Assembly: GCA_050187415.1 (NCBI GenBank)
Contig: JBFWXN010000016.1
Location: 1-64,000, forward strand
Direction of reading: 5' to 3'
Length of the DNA stretch: 64,000 nucleotides
DNA from: Ga0077555 sp050187415
Lineage (GTDB): Bacteria; Pseudomonadota; Alphaproteobacteria; Rhizobiales; Hyphomicrobiaceae
Below, one piece after another: positions 54,671 to 63,695 of this stretch (within the stretch, counting starts at the first letter, position 1; each line of letters starts with the position of its first letter). Position numbers and translations under genes: made by a program. Under the pieces are notes generated by a model. It was not told where the DNA came from. It did not search any database and saw only the letters and a program-made list of their open reading frames with translations.

Positions 54671-54985
54671 ATGAGCGAGGCATCGATGACCGATCCCGGC
54701 CCTATACCGGCCGCACCGACCGACGACATGATCGATGCGCTCGTGCTCGGCTCGGCGGATGCTGACTGGCGAAAGATGGCGGTATTCATCGCCAGGGTCG
54801 TAGACGCGGCCAAGCTCCAGGGGCTGGCGACGAGCGGACAAGCCGTGGCGCAGCGCGTCTACGCGCTGGTCGATACCGGGAAGCTCGAAGCCAGAGGCAA
54901 TGTCCGGCGCTGGAGAGCAGGCGAGATTCGTACGCCGCAGCACTCGGCAGCGAGCGTCGGCACCACAATCGCAGACGTCCGATAA
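54671..54985 (+). CDS. Small DUF3658-like protein
   Basis: 104 residues from the ATG at 54671. The segment DWRKMAVFIARVVDAAKLQG ... YALVDTGKLEARGNVRRWR ... GEIR resembles the DUF3658 pattern. Soluble, no signal peptide. It follows the BVMO gene by 29 nt. Function unknown. Confidence 0.6.
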   Translation: MSEASMTDPGPIPAAPTDDMIDALVLGSADADWRKMAVFIARVVDAAKLQGLATSGQAVAQRVYALVDTGKLEARGNVRRWRAGEIRTPQHSAASVGTTIADVR

Positions 54986-55090
54986 TGAGATATCGAATTA
55001 TTGGCTCCGCGACGACCAACTTGGGATAGTCTGCTGCTTGCGAATCACGGAGCCGCACTCCGCGGCTGCGATGAAGGGGACGTTGAGCCG

Positions 55091-55450
55091 ATGAAATTTT
55101 TTCTCCGCACAATGATAGCGGCCACCTTTGCAGTGGGATTGGGCATGTCCGTCTCCGCACCGGACGCTGTCGCGCAACAAAAGATACACAAAGGCCCCCA
55201 CAAATCGAAAGCTGGACCCGGACCGAAACACGGCCACGGCGGAGGACGTCATACCGGCGGACGGCATCGCGGCGGCAAGATCGCCGGGGGGATCGCTGCC
55301 GGGATCGCCGGTGCGCTCATTCTGAACGAGATCGCCAAGAGCCAAGCCGCGCCCGCTTACCGCGACGACGGCCTGAGCTGCCGGCAGCTTCGTTTCCGTT
55401 GCGAGGACGGTCGCGACTGGGCCTGTCGCAAGTTCGATCGGCAGTGCTGA
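55091..55450 (+). CDS. Secreted His/Gly-rich protein
   Basis: 119 residues. Signal peptide FFLRTMIAATFAVGLGMSVS, then a His/Gly/Lys-rich stretch (KHGHGGGRHTGGRHRGGK), a short Gly/Ala/Ile helix (IAGGIAAGIAGALILNEI) and a C-terminal Cys-containing segment (SCRQLRFRCEDGRDWACRKF). The four Cys suggest two disulfides. The His-rich part may bind metal or acid surfaces. Stand-alone, followed by an intrinsic terminator. Confidence 0.7.
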   Translation: MKFFLRTMIAATFAVGLGMSVSAPDAVAQQKIHKGPHKSKAGPGPKHGHGGGRHTGGRHRGGKIAGGIAAGIAGALILNEIAKSQAAPAYRDDGLSCRQLRFRCEDGRDWACRKFDRQC

Positions 55451-55477
55451 CGCGACTTCGCCGGAGCCAAGTGGTTC

Positions 55478-55510
55478 AATCACCGCGGGATCACCTGCGG
55501 TGATTTTTTG
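55478..55510 (+). terminator. Intrinsic terminator
   Basis: ATCACCGC (55479-55486), a 10-nt loop and GCGGTGAT (55497-55504) form an 8-bp stem followed by six T. It ends the secreted His/Gly-rich gene. Confidence 0.85.
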
Positions 55511-55579
55511 TCTGCCGTGCAAGCTCGACACGCGACTGGCTCTGCCGCAACATGACCGCTGCTATCACGGAGTGCTCCC

Positions 55580-56362
55580 ATGGCAGACGATGTGTTGATC
55601 CGGCGTGACGGCGAGGTTCAGGTGATCCGCCTGAACAGGCCTGGAAAGAAGAACGCGCTGACACGTGCAATGTACGACAGCGTGACACAGGCGCTCGGAA
55701 GCGGAGAGACCGATCGTAACGTCGCGGTCCACGTCATCATGGGAACGGATGGCGTTTTTTGCGCAGGCAACGACATCCAGGACTTTGCCAAACGCGCCAC
55801 CGACCTCGGCGCCGCAGGGGGCGCCTCGAGTTTCATTCAGGCGTTGCCGGGTCTCGAGAAGCCGCTGATCGCCGCCGTCGACGGCCTCGCCATCGGCGTC
55901 GGCGTGACGATGCTGTTCCACTGCGACCTGGTTTATGCGACCCCCGCCGCCTCGTTTCGCACGCCATTTCTCGACCTTGGTCTGGTCATGGAGGCCGGGT
56001 CGAGCTGGCTCGCACCGCAAATCATGGGGCATCAAAGGGCCTTCGAACTTCTGTGCCTGGGCGAGCCCTTCAACGCGGACGCAGCGTATCGTGCCGGCTT
56101 CGTCAACCGCATCGTCGATGCCGACCGCCTCGAAGCCGAGGCTCTGAAGGCGGCGATGCGCCTGGCCGAAAAGCCGAGGGCAGCCCTTGTCGCTGCCAAG
56201 CACCTGATGCGGGCAGGCGCCAAAGACCGCGCACTCGAGCAGATGGCTCGGGAAGGCGCGCTTTTCGCGGAGCTGATGCGGAGCCCCGAGGCCCGAGAAG
56301 CGTTTGCGGCGTTTCTGGAGAAGCGAAGGCCCGACTTCGCCAAGGCGCGAGCGCACGAATAA
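55580..56362 (+). CDS. Enoyl-CoA hydratase/isomerase
   Basis: 260 residues of the crotonase family: FCAGNDIQDFAKRATDLGAA (oxyanion Gly), PLIAAVDGLAIGVGVTMLFH, SFRTPFLDLGLVMEAGSSWL and the catalytic-Glu region thereafter. It hydrates trans-2-enoyl-CoA or isomerises a related acyl-CoA. Stand-alone gene convergent with the DUF302 gene. Confidence 0.9.
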   Translation: MADDVLIRRDGEVQVIRLNRPGKKNALTRAMYDSVTQALGSGETDRNVAVHVIMGTDGVFCAGNDIQDFAKRATDLGAAGGASSFIQALPGLEKPLIAAVDGLAIGVGVTMLFHCDLVYATPAASFRTPFLDLGLVMEAGSSWLAPQIMGHQRAFELLCLGEPFNADAAYRAGFVNRIVDADRLEAEALKAAMRLAEKPRAALVAAKHLMRAGAKDRALEQMAREGALFAELMRSPEAREAFAAFLEKRRPDFAKARAHE

Positions 56363-56454
56363 GCATCCAATCGGCGCTCGGCGGCTTGCCCACTATGGAC
56401 GCATCGGCCGAGAGCGCCGCTGCGTCTTCCACGACCGGCGCGCGCGGCCCCAGT

Positions 56455-56940
56455 CTATTTTGCGGTTGCTTCCGCAGCGATTTCGTCGAGTAGCGCCGCC
56501 AGCTTTTCATTCACCGTTCTCATGGCCGGGACATCCGTTTTGACAGGCAAACGGTAGCCGACCTGGATCCTGCCCGGCTCGACGGCAGCCTCGAAAACGA
56601 AAATCGCGATCGGACAGTTGGCGATCGCGAACGGCGTCGCACTGACCGCCTCGTGGGTCAGCTTGGCGGGGCAGAACTGGAAATAGACCGCATTCTTGTA
56701 TGGCGACTGCGCGGCGTTGCCGATCGCCTCCGCCGTGCGCTCGAGCATGTCATCCAGTCGTCCGACATGGTCGATGACGAAGCCCCTGCCGATTATGGCG
56801 TCCTTGGCGTCGTCCCGAACGTTCTCGAATTTGCCGGCCTTCGTGTGGGCGCGATAGCCGACGTCGTCGGCCGCGAGAGTTGGTGGCATGGCAATCGCCA
56901 GTCCGGTCAGAGCGAGCACGACCGTTCGACACTTCGACAT
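56455..56940 (-). CDS. Exported DUF302 protein
   Basis: 161 residues from the ATG at 56940, with GGAGGG directly before. Signal peptide (RTVVLALTGLAIAMPPTLA) then a DUF302 domain (YKNAVYFQFCPAKLTHEAVS ... NCPIAIFVFEAAVEPGRIQV). Function of the family unknown. Convergent with the enoyl-CoA hydratase gene; the cimA operon ends 57 nt upstream. Confidence 0.75.
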   Translation of the reverse strand: MSKCRTVVLALTGLAIAMPPTLAADDVGYRAHTKAGKFENVRDDAKDAIIGRGFVIDHVGRLDDMLERTAEAIGNAAQSPYKNAVYFQFCPAKLTHEAVSATPFAIANCPIAIFVFEAAVEPGRIQVGYRLPVKTDVPAMRTVNEKLAALLDEIAAEATAK

Positions 56941-56997
56941 CCACCCTCCGTCCAGTTTCCCGCCGCGCCTCCACGGCACGACGGCGCCGGCTTGCCA

Positions 56998-58611
56998 TCA
57001 CGCGGCCTCAGCGCCATCGTGCACGAGTTTCCAGGTTACCGCGTCGGTCAATGCCTCGAAACTCGCATCGACGATGTTCGACGAGACGCCGACCGTCGAC
57101 CAGCGAAGCCCGCTGAGCCGATCGCGGCTGTCGACAAGAACGCGCGTCACGGCCTCGGTGCCGCCGGTCAGAATACGCACCTTGTAGTCGACGAGTTCCA
57201 CATCACGGATGAAGTCCTGGTAGCGGCCGAGGTCCTTGCGCAGCGCCATGTCCAGCGCGTTGACCGGCCCGTTGCCCTCGGCGACGGACCAGAGCGGCTC
57301 GTCCTCACCGCTGATAAAAACGCGGACGGAAGCTTCGGACACGGTCACAAACCTGCCGAGGGCATTGTGCCGCTTCTCGACGATGACCCGGAAGCTGTCG
57401 ACAATGAAATACTCGGGCACCTCGCCGAGCAGCCGGCGGGCAAGCAATTCGAAAGAGGCGTCTGCGCCTTCGTACGCATAGCCGAGCGCCTCGCGCGACT
57501 TCACCTCCTCGAGGAGATGACCGATGCGCTCGTCGCTTTTCGGCACACGAATGCCGAGCCGTTCCAGCTCCGAAACGACATTCGACTTGCCGGCCTGGTT
57601 GGAGACCAGCACGCGGCGCTGGTTGCCGACAGTCTCCGGCGGCACGTGCTCGTAGGTCTCCGGCTCCTTCAGAATAGCTGAGGCGTGAATGCCGGCCTTG
57701 GTCGCGAACGCGCTCTCGCCGACGTAGGGTGCCTGGCGGGCGGGCGCACGATTGAGGATCTCGTCGAGCAGTCGGCTGGTTGCAGTGAGCCTCGCAAGCT
57801 TTTCCCGTGTCACCGCGATCTCGTACCGGTCGGCCAAATCGGACTTGAGCAGCAGCGTCGGGATCAGCGATGTCAGATTGGCGTTGCCGCAGCGCTCTCC
57901 CAGGCCATTGAGTGAACCCTGGATCTGGCGGCAACCGGCACGCACGGCGGCCAACGTGTTGGCCACGGCCTGCTCGGTGTCGTTGTGGGTGTGAATGCCG
58001 AGATGCGAGCCCGGCACGCTGCGGGTGACGTCGGCGACGATCGCCTCGATCTCGTGCGGGAGCGTGCCGCCGTTGGTGTCGCACAACACGACCCAGCGCG
58101 CGCCTGCATCGTAAGCCGCCTTGGCGACGCCGAGCGCCTGCTCGCGATTGGCCTTATACCCATCGAAGAAGTGCTCGCAGTCGATCAATGCTTCCTTCCC
58201 GGCCGCCCGCACCGCCTCGACGCTCTCCGTCACGCCCGCGACATTCTCCTCGTTGGTGATCCCGAGCGCGACGCGCACGTGATAGTCCCAAGCCTTGGCG
58301 ACGAGGCACACCGCAATAGCGCTCGATTGCACGACGGCCTGGAAGCCGGGGTCGTTCGAGGTCGAGCGGCCGGCGCGCTTGGTCATGCCGAAGGCCGTGA
58401 AGGCTGCGTGCGTGAACGCGGGTGGATTGGCGAAGAACTCGCTGTCGGTGTCGTTAGCGCCAGGATAGCCGCCCTCGATATAATCGACGCCGAGATCGTC
58501 GAGCACCTCGGCGATGCGCCGCTTGTCGGCTGCGGAGAAGTCGACGCCCTGCGTCTGCGCGCCATCGCGCAGCGTTGTATCGAAAAGATAGAGACGTTCG
58601 CGCGTGCTCAT
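56998..58611 (-). CDS. cimA: Citramalate synthase (CimA-type)
   Basis: 537 residues of the 2-isopropylmalate/homocitrate synthase superfamily. DTTLRDGAQTQGVDFSAADK gives the catalytic loop, GIHTHNDTEQAVANTLAAVR the metal ligands, and the C-terminal ~120 residues form the regulatory (LeuA dimer) domain. It condenses pyruvate and acetyl-CoA to citramalate for isoleucine synthesis. Its start is 3 nt after the stop of the small membrane protein gene, the last of the coupled operon. Confidence 0.85.
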   Translation of the reverse strand: MSTRERLYLFDTTLRDGAQTQGVDFSAADKRRIAEVLDDLGVDYIEGGYPGANDTDSEFFANPPAFTHAAFTAFGMTKRAGRSTSNDPGFQAVVQSSAIAVCLVAKAWDYHVRVALGITNEENVAGVTESVEAVRAAGKEALIDCEHFFDGYKANREQALGVAKAAYDAGARWVVLCDTNGGTLPHEIEAIVADVTRSVPGSHLGIHTHNDTEQAVANTLAAVRAGCRQIQGSLNGLGERCGNANLTSLIPTLLLKSDLADRYEIAVTREKLARLTATSRLLDEILNRAPARQAPYVGESAFATKAGIHASAILKEPETYEHVPPETVGNQRRVLVSNQAGKSNVVSELERLGIRVPKSDERIGHLLEEVKSREALGYAYEGADASFELLARRLLGEVPEYFIVDSFRVIVEKRHNALGRFVTVSEASVRVFISGEDEPLWSVAEGNGPVNALDMALRKDLGRYQDFIRDVELVDYKVRILTGGTEAVTRVLVDSRDRLSGLRWSTVGVSSNIVDASFEALTDAVTWKLVHDGAEAA

Positions 58612-58614
58612 GGA

Positions 58615-58728
58615 TCACCAATATCCGTACAGCTTGAAGAACAGTGCCGCAGCCGCCGCGAGGATCGCGAGCTTCAGCACGATGTAGTAGAGCCAATGCC
58701 TCGGGAACGGTGTCTCAGGCGGTTTCAT
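58615..58728 (-). CDS. Small membrane protein (37 aa) in the cysS operon
   Basis: MKPPETPFPRHWLYYIVLKL starts a 37-residue peptide with one membrane helix ending LYGYW. Its ATG overlaps the GFA gene stop as ATGA, and cimA starts 3 nt after its own stop, so it is embedded in a translationally coupled operon. Too short for automated callers in many pipelines. Function unknown. Confidence 0.75.
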   Translation of the reverse strand: MKPPETPFPRHWLYYIVLKLAILAAAAALFFKLYGYW

Positions 58729-59189
58729 GTTTCCGGCTTCCAACGGTCGGTATCGTGGTCGGGATGCTGGCGTGAGACGATGGTCGCGTACTGCTGCGCC
58801 TTCTTCGCCTCGTCCTCGGCGTTCGGCACGGCCAGATCGTGGAGCGCGTCGAACCAGGGCAGCCGGCTTTCGCGATCGAGCTGGACCACCGGCGTGATGT
58901 CACCCGGCCGGTCGAAGGCGGCGACCGATAGATCGATCCCCTTGTCGGTCTCGAATGTCAGCGGCGTGCCACAGGCCGGGCAGAAACCGCGACGCGCGAC
59001 ATTGGAGCTTTGAAAGTGGCTCGGGTGTCCCCGCGTCCACTCGACGCCGTGCACCAGAACAAGCAGACCACCGACGCTGCCGAATGCCTTCTGGCACATG
59101 CGGCAATGACAGAGTGACGCGCGCCCGAGCGAATGCACCCGAAAGCGCACCGCCCCGCATTGACATCCGCCGGTCATCGCATCGCTCAT
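58725..59189 (-). CDS. GFA-family zinc-binding protein
   Basis: 154 residues from the ATG at 59189, overlapping the GNAT stop as ATGA. Zinc/GSH motifs GGCQCGAVRF, CHCRMCQKAFG and CPACGTPLTF mark the glutathione-dependent formaldehyde-activating (DUF636) family. Not adjacent to formaldehyde-oxidation genes, so the substrate may differ. Confidence 0.85.
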   Translation of the reverse strand: MSDAMTGGCQCGAVRFRVHSLGRASLCHCRMCQKAFGSVGGLLVLVHGVEWTRGHPSHFQSSNVARRGFCPACGTPLTFETDKGIDLSVAAFDRPGDITPVVQLDRESRLPWFDALHDLAVPNAEDEAKKAQQYATIVSRQHPDHDTDRWKPET

Positions 59190-59680
59190 GACGCATCCTG
59201 CTTCGGTTTCAGCGATTTCGTCATCGTCGTGTTGGCGAGCCACACCTCACCGAGGGGTATGTTGTTGCGCCGAGTGGGCACATAGCCGCGGCTTTCGAAG
59301 AAGTCGTGTGCGGTGTCGCTGACATCCGCCGTCATGGTCTCGGTACCGCGGGCCGCGGCCAGCCGTTCGAGCGCATCGAGCAGTGTGGCGCCCACTCCGT
59401 CGCCCGCTGCATAGGGGTGGACGAACAGCAGATCGACGTCCTTGTTGTCCTTGAGGCTTGCGAAGCCAAGGAGTTCGCCATCGGTCTCGACGACCAGCGT
59501 CAGGTTCTTGGCGAGGCGCTCGGCAAAGGCTTGCGCATCGGCGGCGCCCGAGATCCAGGCGAGGCGCTGCTCCTCGTCGTAGTCGTCCTGCGTCAGCTCC
59601 TCGATCGATTGGGCCAACAGGTCCTGAAGCCGCATGATGTCGGCCGGCAGAAAGGGCCGCAGCGGGTGGCTCTTGCTCAT
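59186..59680 (-). CDS. GNAT-family acetyltransferase
   Basis: 164 residues from the ATG at 59680, with GGAGGTG at 5-nt spacing, overlapping the cysS stop as ATGA. The acetyl-CoA-binding region is VHPYAAGDGVGATLLDALER, with LTLVVETDGELLGFASLKDN before it and DFFESRGYV after. Substrate unknown. Coupled between cysS and the GFA gene. Confidence 0.8.
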   Translation of the reverse strand: MSKSHPLRPFLPADIMRLQDLLAQSIEELTQDDYDEEQRLAWISGAADAQAFAERLAKNLTLVVETDGELLGFASLKDNKDVDLLFVHPYAAGDGVGATLLDALERLAAARGTETMTADVSDTAHDFFESRGYVPTRRNNIPLGEVWLANTTMTKSLKPKQDAS

Positions 59681-61338
59681 CGCTTCACCTCCCACGTGGT
59701 CTCGATCTCACCGGTGTCCTTGTTTTTGGAGTCCTTGAGCTGGATGCCCATCGCGGCGAGCTCGTCGCGGATGCGGTCCGATTCCTTGAAGTCCTTGTGC
59801 TTCCGGGCTTCGAGACGGGCGGCGATTAAATCGCCAATTCGATCGTCGACCGCCGCATTCCCCGCACGAGGCGAGAGAGTAACCGAGCCGTCCTTTGTGC
59901 GGACATTAAGATTGGCTGCCTGTAATTCACTTATAATTAGCTCTTGCACCTCTAAATTTCCATTAGCGATCGCTATTTTTAAATTCTCGCCTCTCGCGAT
60001 GTTGGAAAATAATACCGTATTTGAAACACCTCCTTCAGTGGATATTCCTGGAACATATGCTCCAAGAGTGTCGGAATTGAAGAGACCAAGAAAGCCGATG
60101 TTGCCCGCGAACGATAGATTCTCGCCCTCATCCTTTGAGTTAACCTGTTGTCTTATTATCGCGAGGGCACCTGGCAGATTTAAATCGTCGGATAGTGCAT
60201 CGAGCAAATCAGTCGATGGACGCGCCTCTCTCAACGCTTCCCGAGTTCTTTGGTTCTCGCGGAGCGCGAGCGCCCATTCTTTAACTTCTTCCTTGGATTC
60301 CAAGAGGTTTTCAACGGTCCAATTGATCGGCTGCCGATAATGAGTCCGCATCATACTCAACCTTAGAACAGCTCTCGGCCAGCGATGCCCGCCGAAATTG
60401 TCCGTCTCCAGCAACTCGTTGATCGTGATGAAATTCCCCAGGCTCTTGGACATCTTCTCGCCCTCGACCTGCAGGAAGCCGTTGTGCATCCAATAGTTCG
60501 CCATCACCGGCGTGCCGTGCGCGCAGCGTGATTGCGCGATCTCGTTCTCGTGGTGCGGAAAGACGAGATCAATGCCGCCGCCGTGAATGTCGAAGACGTG
60601 CGGCTGCGCGAGGCCCGCCGCAGTAAGCTGCCCGGCCTTCTGCGGCTCCGACCATAGCCATCTGTCGGCCATGGCCGAGCACTCGATGTGCCAGCCCGGA
60701 CGACCCGGCGTTGCGATCCCGCAGGGGCTCGGCCAGCCGGGCTGCGCCGGTGTCGAGGGCTTCCAGAGGACGAAGTCGGTCGGCCCCTTCTTATAGGGCG
60801 CCACGTCTACACGCGCGCCGGCCTCCATCTCCTCGAGGCTGCGATTGGCGAGGCGCCCATAGTCCGCCATCGATGTCGCGTCGAACAGCACGTGCTCGTG
60901 CGAGACGTAAGCGTTGCCGTTGGCGACCAGCGCCTCGCACAGTTGGCGCATCTCGGCGATGTGATCGGTTGCGCGCGGCTCTACGGTCGGCGGGAGGACA
61001 CCGAGCGCGGCGATGTCCTTGTGGAACTGGGCGGTCGTTTCCTCGGTCAGGCGCCGGATGGCGGCCGTCGGCTCCATGTCCGGAAAGCGCTCGACGGCGC
61101 GCGTGTTGATCTTGTCGTCGACGTCCGTGATGTTGCGCGCATACGTAACGTGGTCCGCCCCGTAGATATGCCGGAGCAGGCGGAAGAGCACATCGAAAAC
61201 GATGATCGGACGCGCGTTGCCGATGTGCGCTAAATCGTAGACCGTCGGGCCGCACACGTAGAGGCGCACGTTGGTGGGGTCGATCGGATCGAACCGCTCC
61301 TTCTTGCGCGTCAGCGTATTGTAGAGTTGCAGCGCCAT
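59677..61338 (-). CDS. cysS: Cysteinyl-tRNA synthetase
   Basis: 553 residues from the ATG at 61338 (GAGGGCG upstream). Class I synthetase with the HIGN motif (DLAHIGNARPIIVFDVLFRL), zinc Cys (LYVCGPTVYDL; GWHIECSAM) and GEKMSKSLGNFITI. From about residue 330 onward (59890-60390) base composition and codon use become AT-rich and the C-terminal sequence departs from the usual CysS, then returns to normal at the very end (DRIRDELAAMGIQLKD). This suggests a recombined segment. It heads the coupled operon. Confidence 0.92.
   Translation of the reverse strand: MALQLYNTLTRKKERFDPIDPTNVRLYVCGPTVYDLAHIGNARPIIVFDVLFRLLRHIYGADHVTYARNITDVDDKINTRAVERFPDMEPTAAIRRLTEETTAQFHKDIAALGVLPPTVEPRATDHIAEMRQLCEALVANGNAYVSHEHVLFDATSMADYGRLANRSLEEMEAGARVDVAPYKKGPTDFVLWKPSTPAQPGWPSPCGIATPGRPGWHIECSAMADRWLWSEPQKAGQLTAAGLAQPHVFDIHGGGIDLVFPHHENEIAQSRCAHGTPVMANYWMHNGFLQVEGEKMSKSLGNFITINELLETDNFGGHRWPRAVLRLSMMRTHYRQPINWTVENLLESKEEVKEWALALRENQRTREALREARPSTDLLDALSDDLNLPGALAIIRQQVNSKDEGENLSFAGNIGFLGLFNSDTLGAYVPGISTEGGVSNTVLFSNIARGENLKIAIANGNLEVQELIISELQAANLNVRTKDGSVTLSPRAGNAAVDDRIGDLIAARLEARKHKDFKESDRIRDELAAMGIQLKDSKNKDTGEIETTWEVKR
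59890..60390. other. AT-rich mosaic segment within cysS
   Basis: The coding strand here uses many AT-ending codons and runs such as AAATTTCC and TTTAAATTCTCG. It is flanked on both sides by the GC-rich codon use of the genome. It covers residues of roughly 315 to 480, including the start of the tRNA-binding region. Confidence 0.6.
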
Positions 61339-61519
61339 GTCGCCCTCTCGGCCTGCTGGCGAGGGCTGTTCTCTGTCTGTTGAGGGCAAAGAAGCGCGCC
61401 GCGCGCCAGCTGTTCAGCTAGCTCGAAATAATGCCGCAGCAAATGCTGGCGGCCGGTTTGTGCGTGCTTCGCGTCATGCCCGCGTTATGCGCGAACCCGG
61501 CCGTCACGGTCAAGAGCGC

Positions 61520-62332
61520 TCACACGAAGTGGGCGCTCACCTGGCCGAGCGCGCCGAAATCGCCGACCGCCTGCATGCCCTGCTCGACCGCATAGATGCC
61601 GGTCATCGAGCCGGTGGTGAGCACCTGGTCCTTGGCCACCGTGTGACCGTGACGGCCGAGGCCGTTGACCAGCCAGACGAGCGACTTGAAGGGATGGCCG
61701 AGGACCAGCGCGCCCGTGCCCTCGACGACGGTCTTGCCGTCCACCACGAGTTTCGTTTCAAAAGCCGGATAGTCGATGTCGCGCCAGTCGGTCACCGGGG
61801 CGCCGAGCACGATGCCGCCGTTGAGCCCGCAATCGGCGAGCGCCTGACCCGGGGTGCCGCCCGGAACCGCCTCGAAGCGCGGCGTGATGATCTCGATTGC
61901 GGGGATCAGTGCCGCGACCGCGTCGAGCACCTCCGATTCAGAGTATCCAGCCGCGCGCGGCGCCAGATCACGCCCCAGCCTGAAGGCAAACTCGACTTCG
62001 ACCGATACAGCCCGCTTGCCGCTGGCGTCCGCGGGCCCGAGGTTCAGCGTCCGCGACTCGAGTGTTGCCGGGCTTTGTACCAGAGTTGAGCGGAAGATGG
62101 GGCCGAAGAACGGCTCCGTCAGGCCAAATCGATCCTGCACCGGCTTCAAGGTGGCGCCAGCCTTCCAGCCGGCGACCGGATCGCTCCATGCGGCAATGAA
62201 CGCCCTTTGCACCTGATAGCCATCCTCGGCCGTCAAAGGGCGGCAGGCGTCGGAGATCGCGGCGATGGCTTTGCCGCCGCGACGCGCCCGCGCAAGCTCG
62301 TCGGCAGCCATCGCGGCCTGTTCCGGGGTCAT
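61520..62332 (-). CDS. 2-keto-4-pentenoate hydratase-like protein
   Basis: 270 residues from the ATG at 62332, AAGGAGAG at 5-nt spacing. Family motifs of the MhpD/FAH-like fold: VSVEVEFAFRLGRDLAPR, IPAIEIITPRFEA and LTTGSMTGIYAVEQG. It hydrates 2-hydroxypentadienoate-type products in meta-cleavage of aromatics, or is a decarboxylase paralog. Divergent from the DUF2865 gene. Confidence 0.82.
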   Translation of the reverse strand: MTPEQAAMAADELARARRGGKAIAAISDACRPLTAEDGYQVQRAFIAAWSDPVAGWKAGATLKPVQDRFGLTEPFFGPIFRSTLVQSPATLESRTLNLGPADASGKRAVSVEVEFAFRLGRDLAPRAAGYSESEVLDAVAALIPAIEIITPRFEAVPGGTPGQALADCGLNGGIVLGAPVTDWRDIDYPAFETKLVVDGKTVVEGTGALVLGHPFKSLVWLVNGLGRHGHTVAKDQVLTTGSMTGIYAVEQGMQAVGDFGALGQVSAHFV

Positions 62333-62486
62333 TGCTCTCTCCTTGTGCTCGGGCGAGCCGACACGGGACTGCGCCTCCACAGCCACATTGTCGCCAGCCG
62401 TTGACCTCATGCTCGCGGTGACCATGATGCTGCCAAAGAGCAGTGTCTAGCGTCCCGATGAAATTGCGAGAGGGCGTGCGGGTTCG

Positions 62487-63557
62487 ATGAACGGGCGAGG
62501 CAGGATGTCGAAGGCGGGAACGGGCTGGCTGCGAGGGCTCTGGCTCGTACTTGTGCTCGGCGTCGCGGCACCGCTTGCGCCCGAGGTATTCCGGGCGGAT
62601 CGTGCGGCGGCCCAGTCGGGCTGGTGGCCGTGGGCGAGTGAATCCGAGCCCGCGCGACGACCGCCGCCGGTCAGGCGCGAGCCACCGCCAACATGGCGTC
62701 CGCCGGCCGAGGCGCCCTACGCGGGCGGCCAGTATCCTGCCCAGCGTGGCACCGTGTGCCTCCAGCTCGAACAGCGCCTGGTCGACTTCCAGAGGGGCGG
62801 CGATCAATCGAAGGGCCAGCTTCCTGCGATCGAGAACGAAATGCGTCAGCTCGATCGGAACGTCCGATCGGGCGAGCGTCAACTCGAGCGCTCCGATTGC
62901 TACGATTACTTTCTGTTCTCCAAGTCCCTTCGCCGAACGCGCCGATGCGTGGATGCCGCCGGCCAGCTCGAGAATGACCGCCGCCGGCTCGCCGAACTCG
63001 ATGCCCAGCGCAAGCAGATTCTAGGGCTCGGACAGCGCGACCGTGGCTATCAGGACGATCTCATTCGCGAGCTCGCGCGCAACAATTGCGGCCCGCAGTA
63101 CCAGCAGGAAGCCGCGCGCCGCCACCAATCCACCAATCCGTTCTCATCGCTGTGGCAGGACGAGGATTCCGACCAGTCCGGACGCGGCAACGAATTCCGC
63201 AGTATGCCGTTTGCGACCTATCGGACGGTCTGCGTCCGTTTGTGCGACGGGTTCTACTTCCCCATAAGCTTTTCGACGCTCGAAAATCACTTTTCCCGCG
63301 ACGCCGAGGCATGCCAGTCAAAGTGCGCCGCTCCGGTGGACCTCTATTTCCACCAGAATCCGGGCGGCTCGATGGATCAGGCCGTGTCGGTCACCGACCG
63401 GCGCCCGTACACGAGCCTCAAATCGGCATTCCGCTATCGCAAGGAATTCATTTCAGGTTGCTCGTGCAAGCAATCCGAGTACACGCCGTCGCCGGCCGAT
63501 CAGGGGGCTCGCAAGGCGGAAGCTCCGCCGCCATCGCGCCAAGCCCGCCGCCCTTGA
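62487..63557 (+). CDS. Exported DUF2865 protein
   Basis: 356 residues. A signal peptide (LRGLWLVLVLGVAAPLAPEV) then a Pro/Arg-rich linker, a charged helical region and the DUF2865 core with paired Cys (FATYRTVCVRLCDGFYFPIS; DAEACQSKCAAPVDLYFHQN; FISGCSCKQSEY). The family is common in Hyphomicrobiales and of unknown function. An ATG at 62505 with GAGGCAGG before it is an alternative start. Confidence 0.85.
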   Translation: MNGRGRMSKAGTGWLRGLWLVLVLGVAAPLAPEVFRADRAAAQSGWWPWASESEPARRPPPVRREPPPTWRPPAEAPYAGGQYPAQRGTVCLQLEQRLVDFQRGGDQSKGQLPAIENEMRQLDRNVRSGERQLERSDCYDYFLFSKSLRRTRRCVDAAGQLENDRRRLAELDAQRKQILGLGQRDRGYQDDLIRELARNNCGPQYQQEAARRHQSTNPFSSLWQDEDSDQSGRGNEFRSMPFATYRTVCVRLCDGFYFPISFSTLENHFSRDAEACQSKCAAPVDLYFHQNPGGSMDQAVSVTDRRPYTSLKSAFRYRKEFISGCSCKQSEYTPSPADQGARKAEAPPPSRQARRP

Positions 63558-63695
63558 GTGCAACTAAGCTATTGCGGTACAAAGATAAACAGGAACACCG
63601 TCCGCGGCTGCCGGCAAGGACGCAGAATTGTCTTACTCCGTAAATATTTTTGAACGATATTCGCCAGGATGTTCATTCATTGTCGGCCATAACGC

